Below, one piece after another: positions 53,897 to 62,265 of a stretch of DNA of 64,000 nt (position 1 is the stretch's first letter; each line of letters starts with the position of its first letter). Made by a program: the position numbers and the translations under genes. A model generated the notes under the pieces. The model ran no database searches. It was given only the letters and a program-made list of their open reading frames with translations, and had not been told where the DNA came from. Origin of the DNA: Chloroflexota bacterium (GTDB lineage Bacteria; Chloroflexota; Limnocylindria; Limnocylindrales; CSP1-4); the NCBI GenBank assembly GCA_003141245.1, contig PLLE01000041.1, positions 39,029 to 103,028 on the forward strand, read 5' to 3'.

Positions 53897-54429
53897 GCAG
53901 CTGCGACGGTGGGGGCCACGCCGGACCGCGCCGCCTCCTGGGGATCGACCTCGGCGAGCGGCGGATCGGGATCGCTCTCGGCGACGTGGAGACGCACTCG
54001 GCGGCGCCGCTGACCATGCTGAGCCGGGCACGGACCACGGACGAAGACGCCCGGGTGCTGACGCGTCTGGCCGAGGAACAGCGGGCGGACGGCCTGGTCG
54101 TGGGTCTGCCGCTGAACGCCGATGGGAGCGAGGGTCCCCAGGCCACGCTCACGCGAGAGTGGGCGGCGGCTGTGGCCAAAGCCACGGGATTGCCGTTACG
54201 CTTCCGAAACGAGCATCTCTCCAGCGTTCGCGCCGAACAACGGATCGGGCGTCCGGCCAGAGGGAAGTCGGGCGGCCCCCCGAGCGCGGCGCAGCGAGAC
54301 GCGCGCCGCGCTCGCATCGATCGAGAAGCGGCCGCGCTGATACTGCAGGACGAACTTGATGCCACGGCCGGAATGGGCGAAGTCCCGCCGCCCGTCGAAG
54401 TCCGGGCGGCTCAACGAGGAACCTCATGA
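53893..54429 (+). CDS. ruvX: RuvX/YqgF Holliday junction resolvase-like protein
   Basis: RNase H-fold nuclease that processes pre-16S rRNA and possibly recombination intermediates. The 178-residue protein has LLGIDLGERRIGIALGD (first catalytic Asp), GLPLNADGSEG, and RIDREAAALILQDELD (last catalytic Asp). The usual DERLTT element is NEHLSS here: the Glu is kept but the Asp is replaced by Asn. GTG 53893 overlaps the preceding gene and ATGA overlaps mltG; ruvX-mltG is a common order. Confidence 0.88.
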   Translation: MSSCDGGGHAGPRRLLGIDLGERRIGIALGDVETHSAAPLTMLSRARTTDEDARVLTRLAEEQRADGLVVGLPLNADGSEGPQATLTREWAAAVAKATGLPLRFRNEHLSSVRAEQRIGRPARGKSGGPPSAAQRDARRARIDREAAALILQDELDATAGMGEVPPPVEVRAAQRGTS

Positions 54430-55865
54430 CCTTGCGAAGCGGGCGAGAGCCGCGACAAAGCAGGCGCAGGGGCGTTCGCGATGACGACCAGGCATCCCGG
54501 CAGCCCTTTGTCGACACGGGATGGGAAGGCTACGACCCGGCGGAGGTGGCCGACGCTCGGGGTTCGCGGCCGGGGCAGGCGGCCGGCAGCGAGAACCGGC
54601 GCAACTACCGAGCCAGCCGCTCGGGCGGGATCGGCTCGGTGCTGCTTTTCGCCGTCTTCGCTCTGGTCCTGGGCGGCATCGTTCTGGGCGCCCTGTATTC
54701 CTTTGCCCGCCCGGCGATCCTCCACGCCATCGTCGACTGGGGAGCCGAGAATCCGACGGCGCTCAAGCTGCCGTTGGTGGCCGACCTCGTGCGTGGGGAG
54801 CTCGGCGCCAGCCTGACCGAGCCGGTCGACGCGACCGACCTCCGCGAGATCGTCCTGCAGATCGCGTACGGCGACACCACGGCGGATATCGGGGACGCGC
54901 TGGTGCAGACGGGAATCATCACCGACTCGCGGGCATTCGTATTCGAGTCGATCGAGAGGGGCGAGACCTACAACTTCATTTCCGGGCGCCACCTCGTCTC
55001 GAAGGCGATGACGGTCGATCAGATCATCGACTCGCTCACGACGCCGCCCTACAACCCACCGACTATTCGGATCGCCTTCCGAGAGGGGCTTCGGATCGAG
55101 CAGATGGTGGCCAAGCTCGAGTCAGTGGAGGCCAACCCGACCGACCCGGCGCTCACCCTCAAGCTCGACGTCAACCTCTACTACCAGCTCGCGACGAACC
55201 CAACGCCCGACCTGCTCGCCAGGTACCACTGGTTGAAGCTGCCGGAAGGCGCCTCGCTGGAGGGCTTTCTCTTCCCGGCCACGTACGACGTCGCTGCGGA
55301 CACCAGCGCGCTGCAGTTGATCGAGCAGCAGCTGGACGCCTTCGCCGCCAACGCTCCGGCGGCGCTGCTCGTTCTACCGCCCGACCAGATCTACCAGACC
55401 GTCCAGGTCGCCTCGATGGTGGAGACCGAGGTGAAGCTGGACACCGACCGGCCGCTCGTGGCCGGGGTATTCGTCAACCGCCTCGACCGCAAGAAGTGGC
55501 CGACGGGGCTGATGAACTCGAACCCTACGGTCAACTACGCGAACGACTCGGTCTGGCTGGCGTCACATCCGATCTCGTCCTGGGTCGACTACACGTTCTG
55601 GACGCCGGTGACAGGCAGCACGCCGCTGGCCAAGATCGTCTTCCCGGAGAAGATCGCGCCGTACAACACCTACGCACACGGGGGCTTGCCGCCGACTCCG
55701 ATCTGCTCGCCCGGGCTCGCGTCGCTCGAAGGAGCGGTCGCCCCCGACACTCAGGACGGCTATTACTACTTCCTGGCCAAGAACGACGGCACCGGGGCCC
55801 TGGCTTTCGCGAAGACCAGCGCCGAGCAGACAGCCAACGAGAAGAAGTACGGCTACTTGCCGTAG
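54426..55865 (+). CDS. mltG: Endolytic transglycosylase MltG
   Basis: Cleaves nascent peptidoglycan strands in the membrane. The 479-residue protein has a disordered basic N-terminus (1-65), one helix (about 71-93), a LysM-like region and the YceG domain. Its conserved elements are AYGDTTADIGDALVQTGI, LEGFLFPATYDV, ASMVETEVK with catalytic Glu333, and PYNTYAHGGLPPTPI. The ATG overlaps ruvX (ATGA). With the FtsA-like gene upstream, the cluster points to envelope growth or division. Confidence 0.93.
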   Translation: MTLRSGREPRQSRRRGVRDDDQASRQPFVDTGWEGYDPAEVADARGSRPGQAAGSENRRNYRASRSGGIGSVLLFAVFALVLGGIVLGALYSFARPAILHAIVDWGAENPTALKLPLVADLVRGELGASLTEPVDATDLREIVLQIAYGDTTADIGDALVQTGIITDSRAFVFESIERGETYNFISGRHLVSKAMTVDQIIDSLTTPPYNPPTIRIAFREGLRIEQMVAKLESVEANPTDPALTLKLDVNLYYQLATNPTPDLLARYHWLKLPEGASLEGFLFPATYDVAADTSALQLIEQQLDAFAANAPAALLVLPPDQIYQTVQVASMVETEVKLDTDRPLVAGVFVNRLDRKKWPTGLMNSNPTVNYANDSVWLASHPISSWVDYTFWTPVTGSTPLAKIVFPEKIAPYNTYAHGGLPPTPICSPGLASLEGAVAPDTQDGYYYFLAKNDGTGALAFAKTSAEQTANEKKYGYLP

Positions 55866-55893
55866 GGACGGTTCTGGATCTCGGGCAGGCGGG

Positions 55894-55899
55894 TAACAT
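55894..55899 (+). promoter_or_regulatory. -10 box (TAACAT) of leaderless pepP
   Basis: TAACAT ends seven bases before the aminopeptidase ATG; no ribosome site intervenes. Confidence 0.55.
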
Positions 55900-55906
55900 A
55901 GGCTCC

Positions 55907-57136
55907 ATGACCGAGATCGTGCGGCACCTGCCGCATCCAGCCGACTTTGCGGCGCCTCCGGGCCCCGCCGATCTACACCGCTGGGCCGAGGCCGACCGGG
56001 TGGCGCGTCCGGCTCGCCTGGGCCGATTGCGCGCTCGGTTGGCGAGCGAAGGCGTCGATGCCTACTTCGGCATCCGCCCGGAGCACATGCGCTACCTGAC
56101 CGGCTTCATCCTGGAGGATGGCGAGGACCGGGTGGCCGGCAACTCCGGGCGCTTCCTGATCTCCGGCGACGGGGTCGTGGTGCTGGCCGACTCTCGCTAC
56201 CGACTCCAGGCCGTCGCCCAGGCCCCCGAGGCTCGGATCGAAGCTGCGACCTACGATCTGGCGGCGATCTGGCCGGCCCTGGTGGGCAGCATGGGCGCGA
56301 AGCGCGTAGCCGTGGAGGCGGGGTTCGTCAGCCACCAGCTCTGGGGGGAGCTGCACGACGCGGCGCCCGAGATCGAGCTCGTGCCGGTCTCTGGTTGGGT
56401 CGAGGCGGATCGGGCAGTCAAGGAGCCTGCGGAGATCGAGCGTATCGAGGCGGCCTGCGCGGTGGCGGATCGGGCGCTGGCGTCGATACTGCGTCGCATC
56501 AAGGCCGGTGTCACGGAGAGCGAAATGGCGCTGGCCCTCGAATGGGAGATGCGAACCTGCGGGGCCGAGGCGCTTGCGTTCGGCGTGGCGTGCCTGACCG
56601 GTCCGGATGCAGCGCTGCCTCACGGATCGCCGTCGGAGCGTGAGGTCTGCCGGGGCCAGGTCCTGCTCTTCGACTTCGGGGCGATGGTGGCGGGCTATCG
56701 CAGCGACATGACGCGGACGCTCTTCGTGGGCGAGCCGACGCCGCGCGACCTGGCGATCTATGAGACCGTCGCCGCCGCCCAGTCGGGCTGCATTGAGCTG
56801 CTCGCGGCGGCCGCTCGCGGCGAGCGCGCCGTTCCGAACGGGCGCGAGGCCGACGCCGCGGCACGGCAGGTCATCGAGGCGGCCGGCCACGGCGAGCATT
56901 TCGGCCACGGGACCGGCCATGGCATCGGTCTGGCCACTCACGAAATGCCGTCGCTCAGCCATGTCGCCTCCGAGGAGCCCCTGCCGAGCCCCACCGTCTT
57001 CAGCGTCGAGCCGGGGATCTATCTCGACAAGGAGACCGGCGTCCGGATCGAGGATCTCGTTCTCTTCGATGCGGGTGCCGGGAAGCTGGAGCGACTCACG
57101 CGGTTCCCGAGCGAGGTAGTCGTCGTCGGCGTCTAG
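55907..57136 (+). CDS. pepP: M24 family aminopeptidase (Xaa-Pro type)
   Basis: Metallo-aminopeptidase of the pita-bread fold, 409 residues. The N-terminal creatinase-like domain (about 40-170) begins after PARLGRLRARLASEGVDAYFGI. The catalytic part keeps all metal ligands: FDFGAMVAGYRSDMTRT (two Asp), HFGHGTGHGIGLATHE (His), SVEPGIY (Glu) and GVRIEDLV (Glu). It precedes efp, the same pairing as in many Firmicutes. The preference for Xaa-Pro is the family default, not shown by sequence. Confidence 0.9.
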   Translation: MTEIVRHLPHPADFAAPPGPADLHRWAEADRVARPARLGRLRARLASEGVDAYFGIRPEHMRYLTGFILEDGEDRVAGNSGRFLISGDGVVVLADSRYRLQAVAQAPEARIEAATYDLAAIWPALVGSMGAKRVAVEAGFVSHQLWGELHDAAPEIELVPVSGWVEADRAVKEPAEIERIEAACAVADRALASILRRIKAGVTESEMALALEWEMRTCGAEALAFGVACLTGPDAALPHGSPSEREVCRGQVLLFDFGAMVAGYRSDMTRTLFVGEPTPRDLAIYETVAAAQSGCIELLAAAARGERAVPNGREADAAARQVIEAAGHGEHFGHGTGHGIGLATHEMPSLSHVASEEPLPSPTVFSVEPGIYLDKETGVRIEDLVLFDAGAGKLERLTRFPSEVVVVGV

Positions 57137-57247
57137 GCCCGGACCACCGGTCAAGTGCCGCAGACCGAGTGAGACGCAAGCGGCGATCGGTGGATCCGGG
57201 GTAAGGCGCGCGGCCGGTCTTTCGACAGTTTCGGTCGTCCGCTCGGC

Positions 57248-57253
57248 TACAAT
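57248..57253 (+). promoter_or_regulatory. -10 box (TACAAT) for efp
   Basis: TACAAT lies about 70 bases before the efp ATG. The leader contains AAGGAG and ends near the start. No clear -35. Confidence 0.5.
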
Positions 57254-57323
57254 CGCGACTGAGTGACACCGATCGGTAGGCCGATGTCCGGCCGGCTGAA
57301 GATCCAAGGAGCCCTCCTCGACC

Positions 57324-57881
57324 ATGATTTCCACCAGCGACCTGCACAAGGGTGTCGTCATCGAGCTCGATGGCGACCTGTGGCAGATCCTCGACTACCA
57401 CCACCTCAAGATCGGGCGAGGCTCGGCCCAGGTCCGTATCAAGCTTCGCCATGTGAAGCGCGGCCAGACTGTCGAGCGCTCCTTCCAGGCCGGCGACAGG
57501 TGGCCGCGCGTCCAGCTGGATCACCGCCAGATCCAGTTCATGTATCAGGACGGCAACGACTATCACTTCATGGAAACTGAGAGCTACGAGCAGTTCAGCG
57601 TGTCCGCCGAGCAGCTCGGTGACGCCGTGAACTACCTCAAGGACGGCATGCTGCTCGATCGCACCAGCTACGAGGGCGAAACGATCGGCGTCGAACTGCC
57701 CGTCACCGTCGACCTCAAGGTGGTCGCGACAGAGCCCGGTTTCGCGGGCGACACTCAGACCGGCGCGCGCAAGGCCGCCAAGCTCGAGACCGGGCTGACA
57801 GTCCAGGTTCCGATCTTCGTCGACGAGGGGGACACGATTCGCGTCGACACGCGGACCGGCGAGTATCAGACCAGGCTCTGA
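57324..57881 (+). CDS. efp: Elongation factor P with Arg at the tip
   Basis: Relieves ribosome stalling at polyproline. The 185-residue protein has the KOW-like N-terminal domain with the tip loop KIGRGSAQVR, then ETESYEQFSVSAEQL and the C-terminal OB domain with TDLKVVATEP-type and TGLTVQVPIFVDEGDTIRVDTRTGEY. The residue normally modified (Lys34 in E. coli, Lys32 in Bacillus numbering) is Arg32 here, and the preceding Pro is Ile. In EarP species Arg32 is rhamnosylated; no EarP gene is in the window. Follows pepP. Confidence 0.94.
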   Translation: MISTSDLHKGVVIELDGDLWQILDYHHLKIGRGSAQVRIKLRHVKRGQTVERSFQAGDRWPRVQLDHRQIQFMYQDGNDYHFMETESYEQFSVSAEQLGDAVNYLKDGMLLDRTSYEGETIGVELPVTVDLKVVATEPGFAGDTQTGARKAAKLETGLTVQVPIFVDEGDTIRVDTRTGEYQTRL

Positions 57882-57944
57882 TCTGCCGAACGAACCGACG
57901 ACCGGCGACCCGAGACGCCGGCGGTCAGTCCACGAGGATCTGCC

Positions 57945-59525
57945 GTGAGCCGTAGCGGGCCTCCACAGAACGAGCACCTCTGGGGCGACTTGCCGATCGA
58001 GGAGCCCAGGGGCGACGACCGGTCGAAGCCGCCCGATTGGGCGCTGCCGGCCTGGGATTCCCTGCCGATCGAAGAGGCTGCGGCGGCCCGTTTGCAGCGT
58101 GAGGCGCCCGGGGGTGACGCCGCGCAGCCTCGCGCCGAGGCGTCGCGGGCCGAGGCGTCGCCCACCGAGCCGGCCGGGGGGTTCGCTCTGCGCATCCTCC
58201 AGGTCAGCGAGATCACGCGCGCCGTTCGTGACGCCGTCCGCTCGGACGCCGGCCTGCGCGACGTCTGGGTCGAGGGCGAGGTCGGCCGCGTGACCGTCTC
58301 TTCGGCAGGGCACGCCTACTTCACGCTCAAGGACGAACGCAGTCAGCTGGCCTGCGTCTTCTTCCGCGACGACCGGCTCGGCTCCCCGTTCGAGCCGCGA
58401 ACGGGGCTGCGGGTCGTGGTTCACGGCCGGATCGACCTTTTCGAGAGCCAGGGCGTCTACCAGCTGTACGTGGCCGCGATCCAGCCTGCGGGTTTCGGCG
58501 ACCTGGCGCTGCGGTTCGAGGCGCTCAAGGCGAAGCTCGCCGCCGAAGGCCTCTTCGAGAGCGGCCGGAAAAGGCCGCTGCCGCAGCGCCCCGCCGTGAT
58601 CGGCGTCGCTACGAGCGCAACGGGCGCCGTCTGGCACGACATCTGCCACGTCGTCGCACGGCGCTGGCCGCTTGCCCGGCTGATCCTCGCTCCGTGCCAG
58701 GTCCAGGGCGAGGGCTCGGCCGCGAGCGTCGCCGCGGCGCTCGATCGGCTGGCCCGCTGGGGCGAGATGTGCCGCGCCGAGGGTCGTCCTGACGACGCGC
58801 CGGCCGTCGTCATCTTGGCCCGCGGCGGCGGGTCGCTGGAGGACCTGTGGTCGTTCAACGACGAGCGGGTCGTGCGGGCCGTCGTGGCCCACCCGGTGCC
58901 GGTGGTCTGCGGCGTCGGCCACGAGGTGGACGTGACCCTCGCCGACTTCGCGGCCGACGTTCGCGCACCCACGCCGTCGGCCGCGGCGGAGATGGTCGTG
59001 CCCGATCGAACTGAAGTGGCGGTCGTGCTGCGGGAGCTCGCTCGACGGGCAGGCGGTCACGCGGGTCGCGTTCTGGGCGGCGCGCGGGCCGAGCTCGCCG
59101 CCGAGGGCCGGGCCCTGGAGCGACTCCAGCCGTCGGCTCAACTGGCCCAGGCCCGCGAGAGAGCGGGCTATCTGCTGGATCGAGCCACGCGAGCCCTGCG
59201 CGGTGAGATCGGGCGGCGCCGCGAAGCGGAGCACCGACTGGCGTCACGGCTCGGCCCGGTCCTGGTCGCGCAGATGGGCTGGCGGCGCGTGGCCCTGGAG
59301 CGAAGTTCGGCGGGGCTTGCGGCTCTGGGTCCGCAGGCCACCCTGAATCGCGGCTACGCCATCGTCAGGCGACGCTCGGATGACGCGATCGTGCGCGACG
59401 AGGCCGAGGCTCCGGCGGGCGAGCGACTCTCGGTGCGGCTCGCAAAGGGCGAGGTTGCGGCGACGGTCGACCCAGAATCCGACACGAAGTCCGGCGCCGA
59501 GCTTCACGCGGGCGACCTCCGATGA
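57945..59525 (+). CDS. xseA: Exodeoxyribonuclease VII large subunit
   Basis: Degrades single-stranded DNA with XseB. The 526-residue protein has an 80-residue N-terminal extension rich in Pro/Glu, then the OB-fold (LQVSEITRAVRDAVRSDAGLRDVWVEGEV), LACVFFRD and the catalytic core (PRPAVIGVATSATGAVWHDI region, ARGGGSLEDLWSFNDE, VGHEVDVTLADFAADVRAPTPSAAAE). The C-terminal coiled coil is present. GTG 57945 has GAGGAT upstream; a later start would remove the extension. The stop overlaps a 56-residue membrane protein. Confidence 0.9.
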   Translation: MSRSGPPQNEHLWGDLPIEEPRGDDRSKPPDWALPAWDSLPIEEAAAARLQREAPGGDAAQPRAEASRAEASPTEPAGGFALRILQVSEITRAVRDAVRSDAGLRDVWVEGEVGRVTVSSAGHAYFTLKDERSQLACVFFRDDRLGSPFEPRTGLRVVVHGRIDLFESQGVYQLYVAAIQPAGFGDLALRFEALKAKLAAEGLFESGRKRPLPQRPAVIGVATSATGAVWHDICHVVARRWPLARLILAPCQVQGEGSAASVAAALDRLARWGEMCRAEGRPDDAPAVVILARGGGSLEDLWSFNDERVVRAVVAHPVPVVCGVGHEVDVTLADFAADVRAPTPSAAAEMVVPDRTEVAVVLRELARRAGGHAGRVLGGARAELAAEGRALERLQPSAQLAQARERAGYLLDRATRALRGEIGRRREAEHRLASRLGPVLVAQMGWRRVALERSSAGLAALGPQATLNRGYAIVRRRSDDAIVRDEAEAPAGERLSVRLAKGEVAATVDPESDTKSGAELHAGDLR

Positions 59526-59692
59526 TCGAAGGTCTGGTCTTCGCGGTTCTACTGCTCTGCGGCGCCCTGGTCGTCTTCGTCGTCTCGATCCGGATTGGTA
59601 TCCTCCTGGGGTTGCGTCTGGATCGCGCCCTGGAAGCACGCGCCGCGGCCAGTGGGGCCGGGCCCATTGAGGAGATATGCACCGATGAGTGA
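59522..59692 (+). CDS. 56-residue membrane protein between xseA and xseB
   Basis: Begins MIEGLVFAVLLLCGALVVF and continues with a second hydrophobic stretch to about residue 33, then an Ala/Gly-rich tail ending EEICTDE. The ATG overlaps the xseA stop (ATGA) and the 3' end overlaps the xseB start by 8 bases, so it is embedded in the exonuclease VII operon. It is too short for most gene callers. One long helix or a hairpin is predicted. Function unknown; could tether ExoVII to the membrane. Confidence 0.65.
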   Translation: MIEGLVFAVLLLCGALVVFVVSIRIGILLGLRLDRALEARAAASGAGPIEEICTDE

Positions 59693-59957
59693 CCAGCCGG
59701 CGGCCGGGCAGACAGTCGATATCGCCTCACTGACCTTCGACGAGGCCCTGGCCGAGCTGCAACGGTCGGTGGCCGAGCTCGAGCAGGGCGGCCTGGCGCT
59801 GGAGCGTTCGATCGAGCTCTATGAGCGGGGCGTCGCACTGCACGAGCGTTGCGCCGGGCTGCTCGGTCAGGCCGAGCTGCGGGTGCAGCGCCTGGTGGAA
59901 CGCGCGGCCGGCGAACTTGCCGCAGTCGATGCCCGGACCGAGGACGGGGCCGAGTAG
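59685..59957 (+). CDS. xseB: Exodeoxyribonuclease VII small subunit
   Basis: Helical accessory subunit of ExoVII, 90 residues. The signature is LTFDEALAELQRSVAELEQGGLALERSIELYERGVAL, split over about 16-52. The second half (CAGLLGQAELRVQRLVE) completes the two-helix fold. ATG 59685 overlaps the small membrane protein by 8 bases. The Glu/Ala-rich tail is typical. Confidence 0.9.
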   Translation: MSDQPAAGQTVDIASLTFDEALAELQRSVAELEQGGLALERSIELYERGVALHERCAGLLGQAELRVQRLVERAAGELAAVDARTEDGAE

Positions 59958-59960
59958 CTG

Positions 59961-59966
59961 TAGACT
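59961..59966 (+). promoter_or_regulatory. -10 box (TAGACT) for dxs
   Basis: TAGACT after the xseB stop leaves a leader of about 85 bases to the dxs TTG. The same TAGACT box precedes lemA, hisS and the first tRNA cluster. Confidence 0.45.
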
Positions 59967-60057
59967 GCCGGTCAGACAAACGAGGCGGCGCTTCACCAGA
60001 CCCGCGAGAGCGCCTCCACAGCAAGGGCGATGCGGGGGTTCGCCCGGGAGTGACGAC

Positions 60058-62196
60058 TTGCCAATCCTGCCGACTCTCCAGGGCCCGAGCGACCTGCGCG
60101 GTCTCAGCGAAGAGCAGCTGAACGGTCTGGCCGCCGAAATCCGCGAGTGCATCATCGCCACCGTCGCCAGGACGGGCGGCCACCTCGGCTCATCGCTGGG
60201 CGTGGTCGAGGTGGCGATCGCGCTGCATCGCGTCCTCGAGTCGCCTCGCGACAAGATCGTCTGGGACACGGGCCATCAGGCCTACGCCCACAAGCTCCTG
60301 ACCGGGCGATACAGCAGGTTCGGAACGCTGCGGCAGCTGGGCGGGCTCGGCGGGTTCCCGCGGCGGGTCGAGTCCGAACACGACGTATTCGACGGCGGGC
60401 ATGCCGGCACCGGCCTTTCGATCGCGCAGGGCCTGGCCACGGCCCGCGATCTGCGCCACTCGATGGAGCGGATCGCGGTGGTAGTCGGGGACGCCGCTCT
60501 TATCAGCGGGCTTTCTCTGGAGGCCCTCAACGACATCGGCCACCGCCAGACGCAGCTGCTCATCGTCCTCAACGACAACGCCATGTCGATCAGCCCGAGT
60601 GTGGGCGCCTTCAGCCACTACTTCTCGACTCTCAAGCTTTCGAACGCCTGGAAGCAGAGCAAGACTGCCTACGACCGAATCGTCGAGTCGCTGCCTGTCG
60701 TCGGCCAGCCGGCTTTGACTCTGTCGCGCCGCATTCGGCGAATGGTCGTCAACTTCGCCCAGCCCGGCCAACTCTTCGAGGATCTGGGCATCACCTACCT
60801 GGGCGTCATCCCGGGCCACAACATCGCCGGCATGGAGCACATCTTCCGGGCCGCGCTTGAGGTTCCAGGCCCCGTGCTCGTCCACGTTCGGACGCGCAAA
60901 GGGCGCGGCTACAGACCTGCTGAGCGCGATCAGGTCGGCTTCCACGGAGCCGCCTTGCCGCCGATGCCGGAGCTGGTCGACGGCCGACCGGTCGAGATCC
61001 ACATCGCCGCTGGTCATCAGCCCATGACCGGCCCCGCCATGGCCCGAAAAGAGAGCGCCATGCCGACGCCCGGCCTGCCCGACGAAGCGCCGGTCGAGCC
61101 CTCCGGCAACGGCGACTCCGTCGCCGGCGGCGCGGACATGGGTACGCCGTCGCAGACGGCGCGGACAGAGGCCGCGTCCAGACCGCCCAACTACACCTAC
61201 CACTTCTCCAAGGAGCTCATAGAGCTGGCGCGGATCGACCGCCGGATCGTGGCGGTGACGGCCGGGATGCCCACCGGCACCGGTCTTCACGCGTTCCAGA
61301 AGGAGTTCCCGGACCGCTTCATAGACGTTGGGATCGCCGAGCAGCATGCCGTCGCGCTCTCGGCCGGGATGGCTCTGGCAGGGGAGCGGCCGGTCGTGGC
61401 GATCTACTCGACGTTCCTGCAGCGAGCCTTCGACCAGGAAGTGCATGACGTCTGTCAGAACGATCTGCCGGTGGTCATCGCCGTCGACCGAGCCGGACTG
61501 GTCGGCGAGGACGGCACGAGCCACCAGGGGATGTTCACGCTGCCGACCCAGCGCCAGCTGCCGAACATGATCATCGCCAGCCCCAAAGACGAGCAGGAAC
61601 TCCGTTCCCTCGTCCGAACTGCCTTCGCGCAACCGCATCCGTTCTCGCTGCACTACCCGCGCGACCCGGGCTTCGGTGTCCCGACCCGGATCCCCGAGGT
61701 GCTACCGGTGGGCGTGGGCGAGCTGCTGCGGGAGGGCCGCCAGATCCTGATCGTCGGCTTCGGCCCGATCGTGGAACGCGGTCGGCAGGCGGCTGAACTG
61801 CTCGAGCGGGAAGGCTGGTCGGTCGGCCTGATCAACGCCCGCTTTGCCAAGCCTCTCGATCGCCAGCTGATCCTCGATCAGGCCCGCGGCAAGAAGCTCG
61901 TCGTGACCCTCGAGGAGAGCGTCGTCACCGGTGGTTTCGGGGCCGGCGTGCTGGAGATGATCGAGGAGGCGCGAGTCGCCGACCCCGTCTACCGCAACGT
62001 GACGGTGCGCATCGTCGGCATTCCGGCGGATCGATTCGTGGATCACGGCTCAGTGGACGATCTGCGTCGCCTGCTGCGACTCGACGCCGACGGGATCGCC
62101 GGGCAGATCCGCGAGACCCTGATCCGGATGCGGCTCACGCCGGACGGGGCCGAAGCCGCGACGCCTGCGGTCATTGGGAGATCGAAGGCGCCGTAG
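60058..62196 (+). CDS. dxs: 1-deoxy-D-xylulose-5-phosphate synthase
   Basis: First enzyme of the MEP isoprenoid pathway; condenses pyruvate and glyceraldehyde-3-P using thiamine diphosphate. The 712-residue protein has GGHLGSSLGVVE with His42, WDTGHQAYAHKLLTG, the TPP motif GDA (144-146) through LNDNAMSIS (Asn172), and DVGIAEQHAVALSAGMAL with catalytic Glu. The usual GDG is GDA here. An insertion of about 60 residues between the first two domains (about 325-385: MARKESAMPTPGLPD) is longer than usual. Start is TTG 60058, with GGGAG upstream. Confidence 0.92.
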   Translation: MPILPTLQGPSDLRGLSEEQLNGLAAEIRECIIATVARTGGHLGSSLGVVEVAIALHRVLESPRDKIVWDTGHQAYAHKLLTGRYSRFGTLRQLGGLGGFPRRVESEHDVFDGGHAGTGLSIAQGLATARDLRHSMERIAVVVGDAALISGLSLEALNDIGHRQTQLLIVLNDNAMSISPSVGAFSHYFSTLKLSNAWKQSKTAYDRIVESLPVVGQPALTLSRRIRRMVVNFAQPGQLFEDLGITYLGVIPGHNIAGMEHIFRAALEVPGPVLVHVRTRKGRGYRPAERDQVGFHGAALPPMPELVDGRPVEIHIAAGHQPMTGPAMARKESAMPTPGLPDEAPVEPSGNGDSVAGGADMGTPSQTARTEAASRPPNYTYHFSKELIELARIDRRIVAVTAGMPTGTGLHAFQKEFPDRFIDVGIAEQHAVALSAGMALAGERPVVAIYSTFLQRAFDQEVHDVCQNDLPVVIAVDRAGLVGEDGTSHQGMFTLPTQRQLPNMIIASPKDEQELRSLVRTAFAQPHPFSLHYPRDPGFGVPTRIPEVLPVGVGELLREGRQILIVGFGPIVERGRQAAELLEREGWSVGLINARFAKPLDRQLILDQARGKKLVVTLEESVVTGGFGAGVLEMIEEARVADPVYRNVTVRIVGIPADRFVDHGSVDDLRRLLRLDADGIAGQIRETLIRMRLTPDGAEAATPAVIGRSKAP

Positions 62197-62265
62197 GTCC
62201 GCATCTCGGCCGGCTATAGCGCCCCCGCGCAGCACGAGATGATCCGGGTGTGCCAGGATTGGGGC

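Noticed and set aside
57096-59234. 712-codon minus-strand frame
   Set aside because: Shadow of efp/xseA; no motifs, and conserved plus-strand genes cover it.
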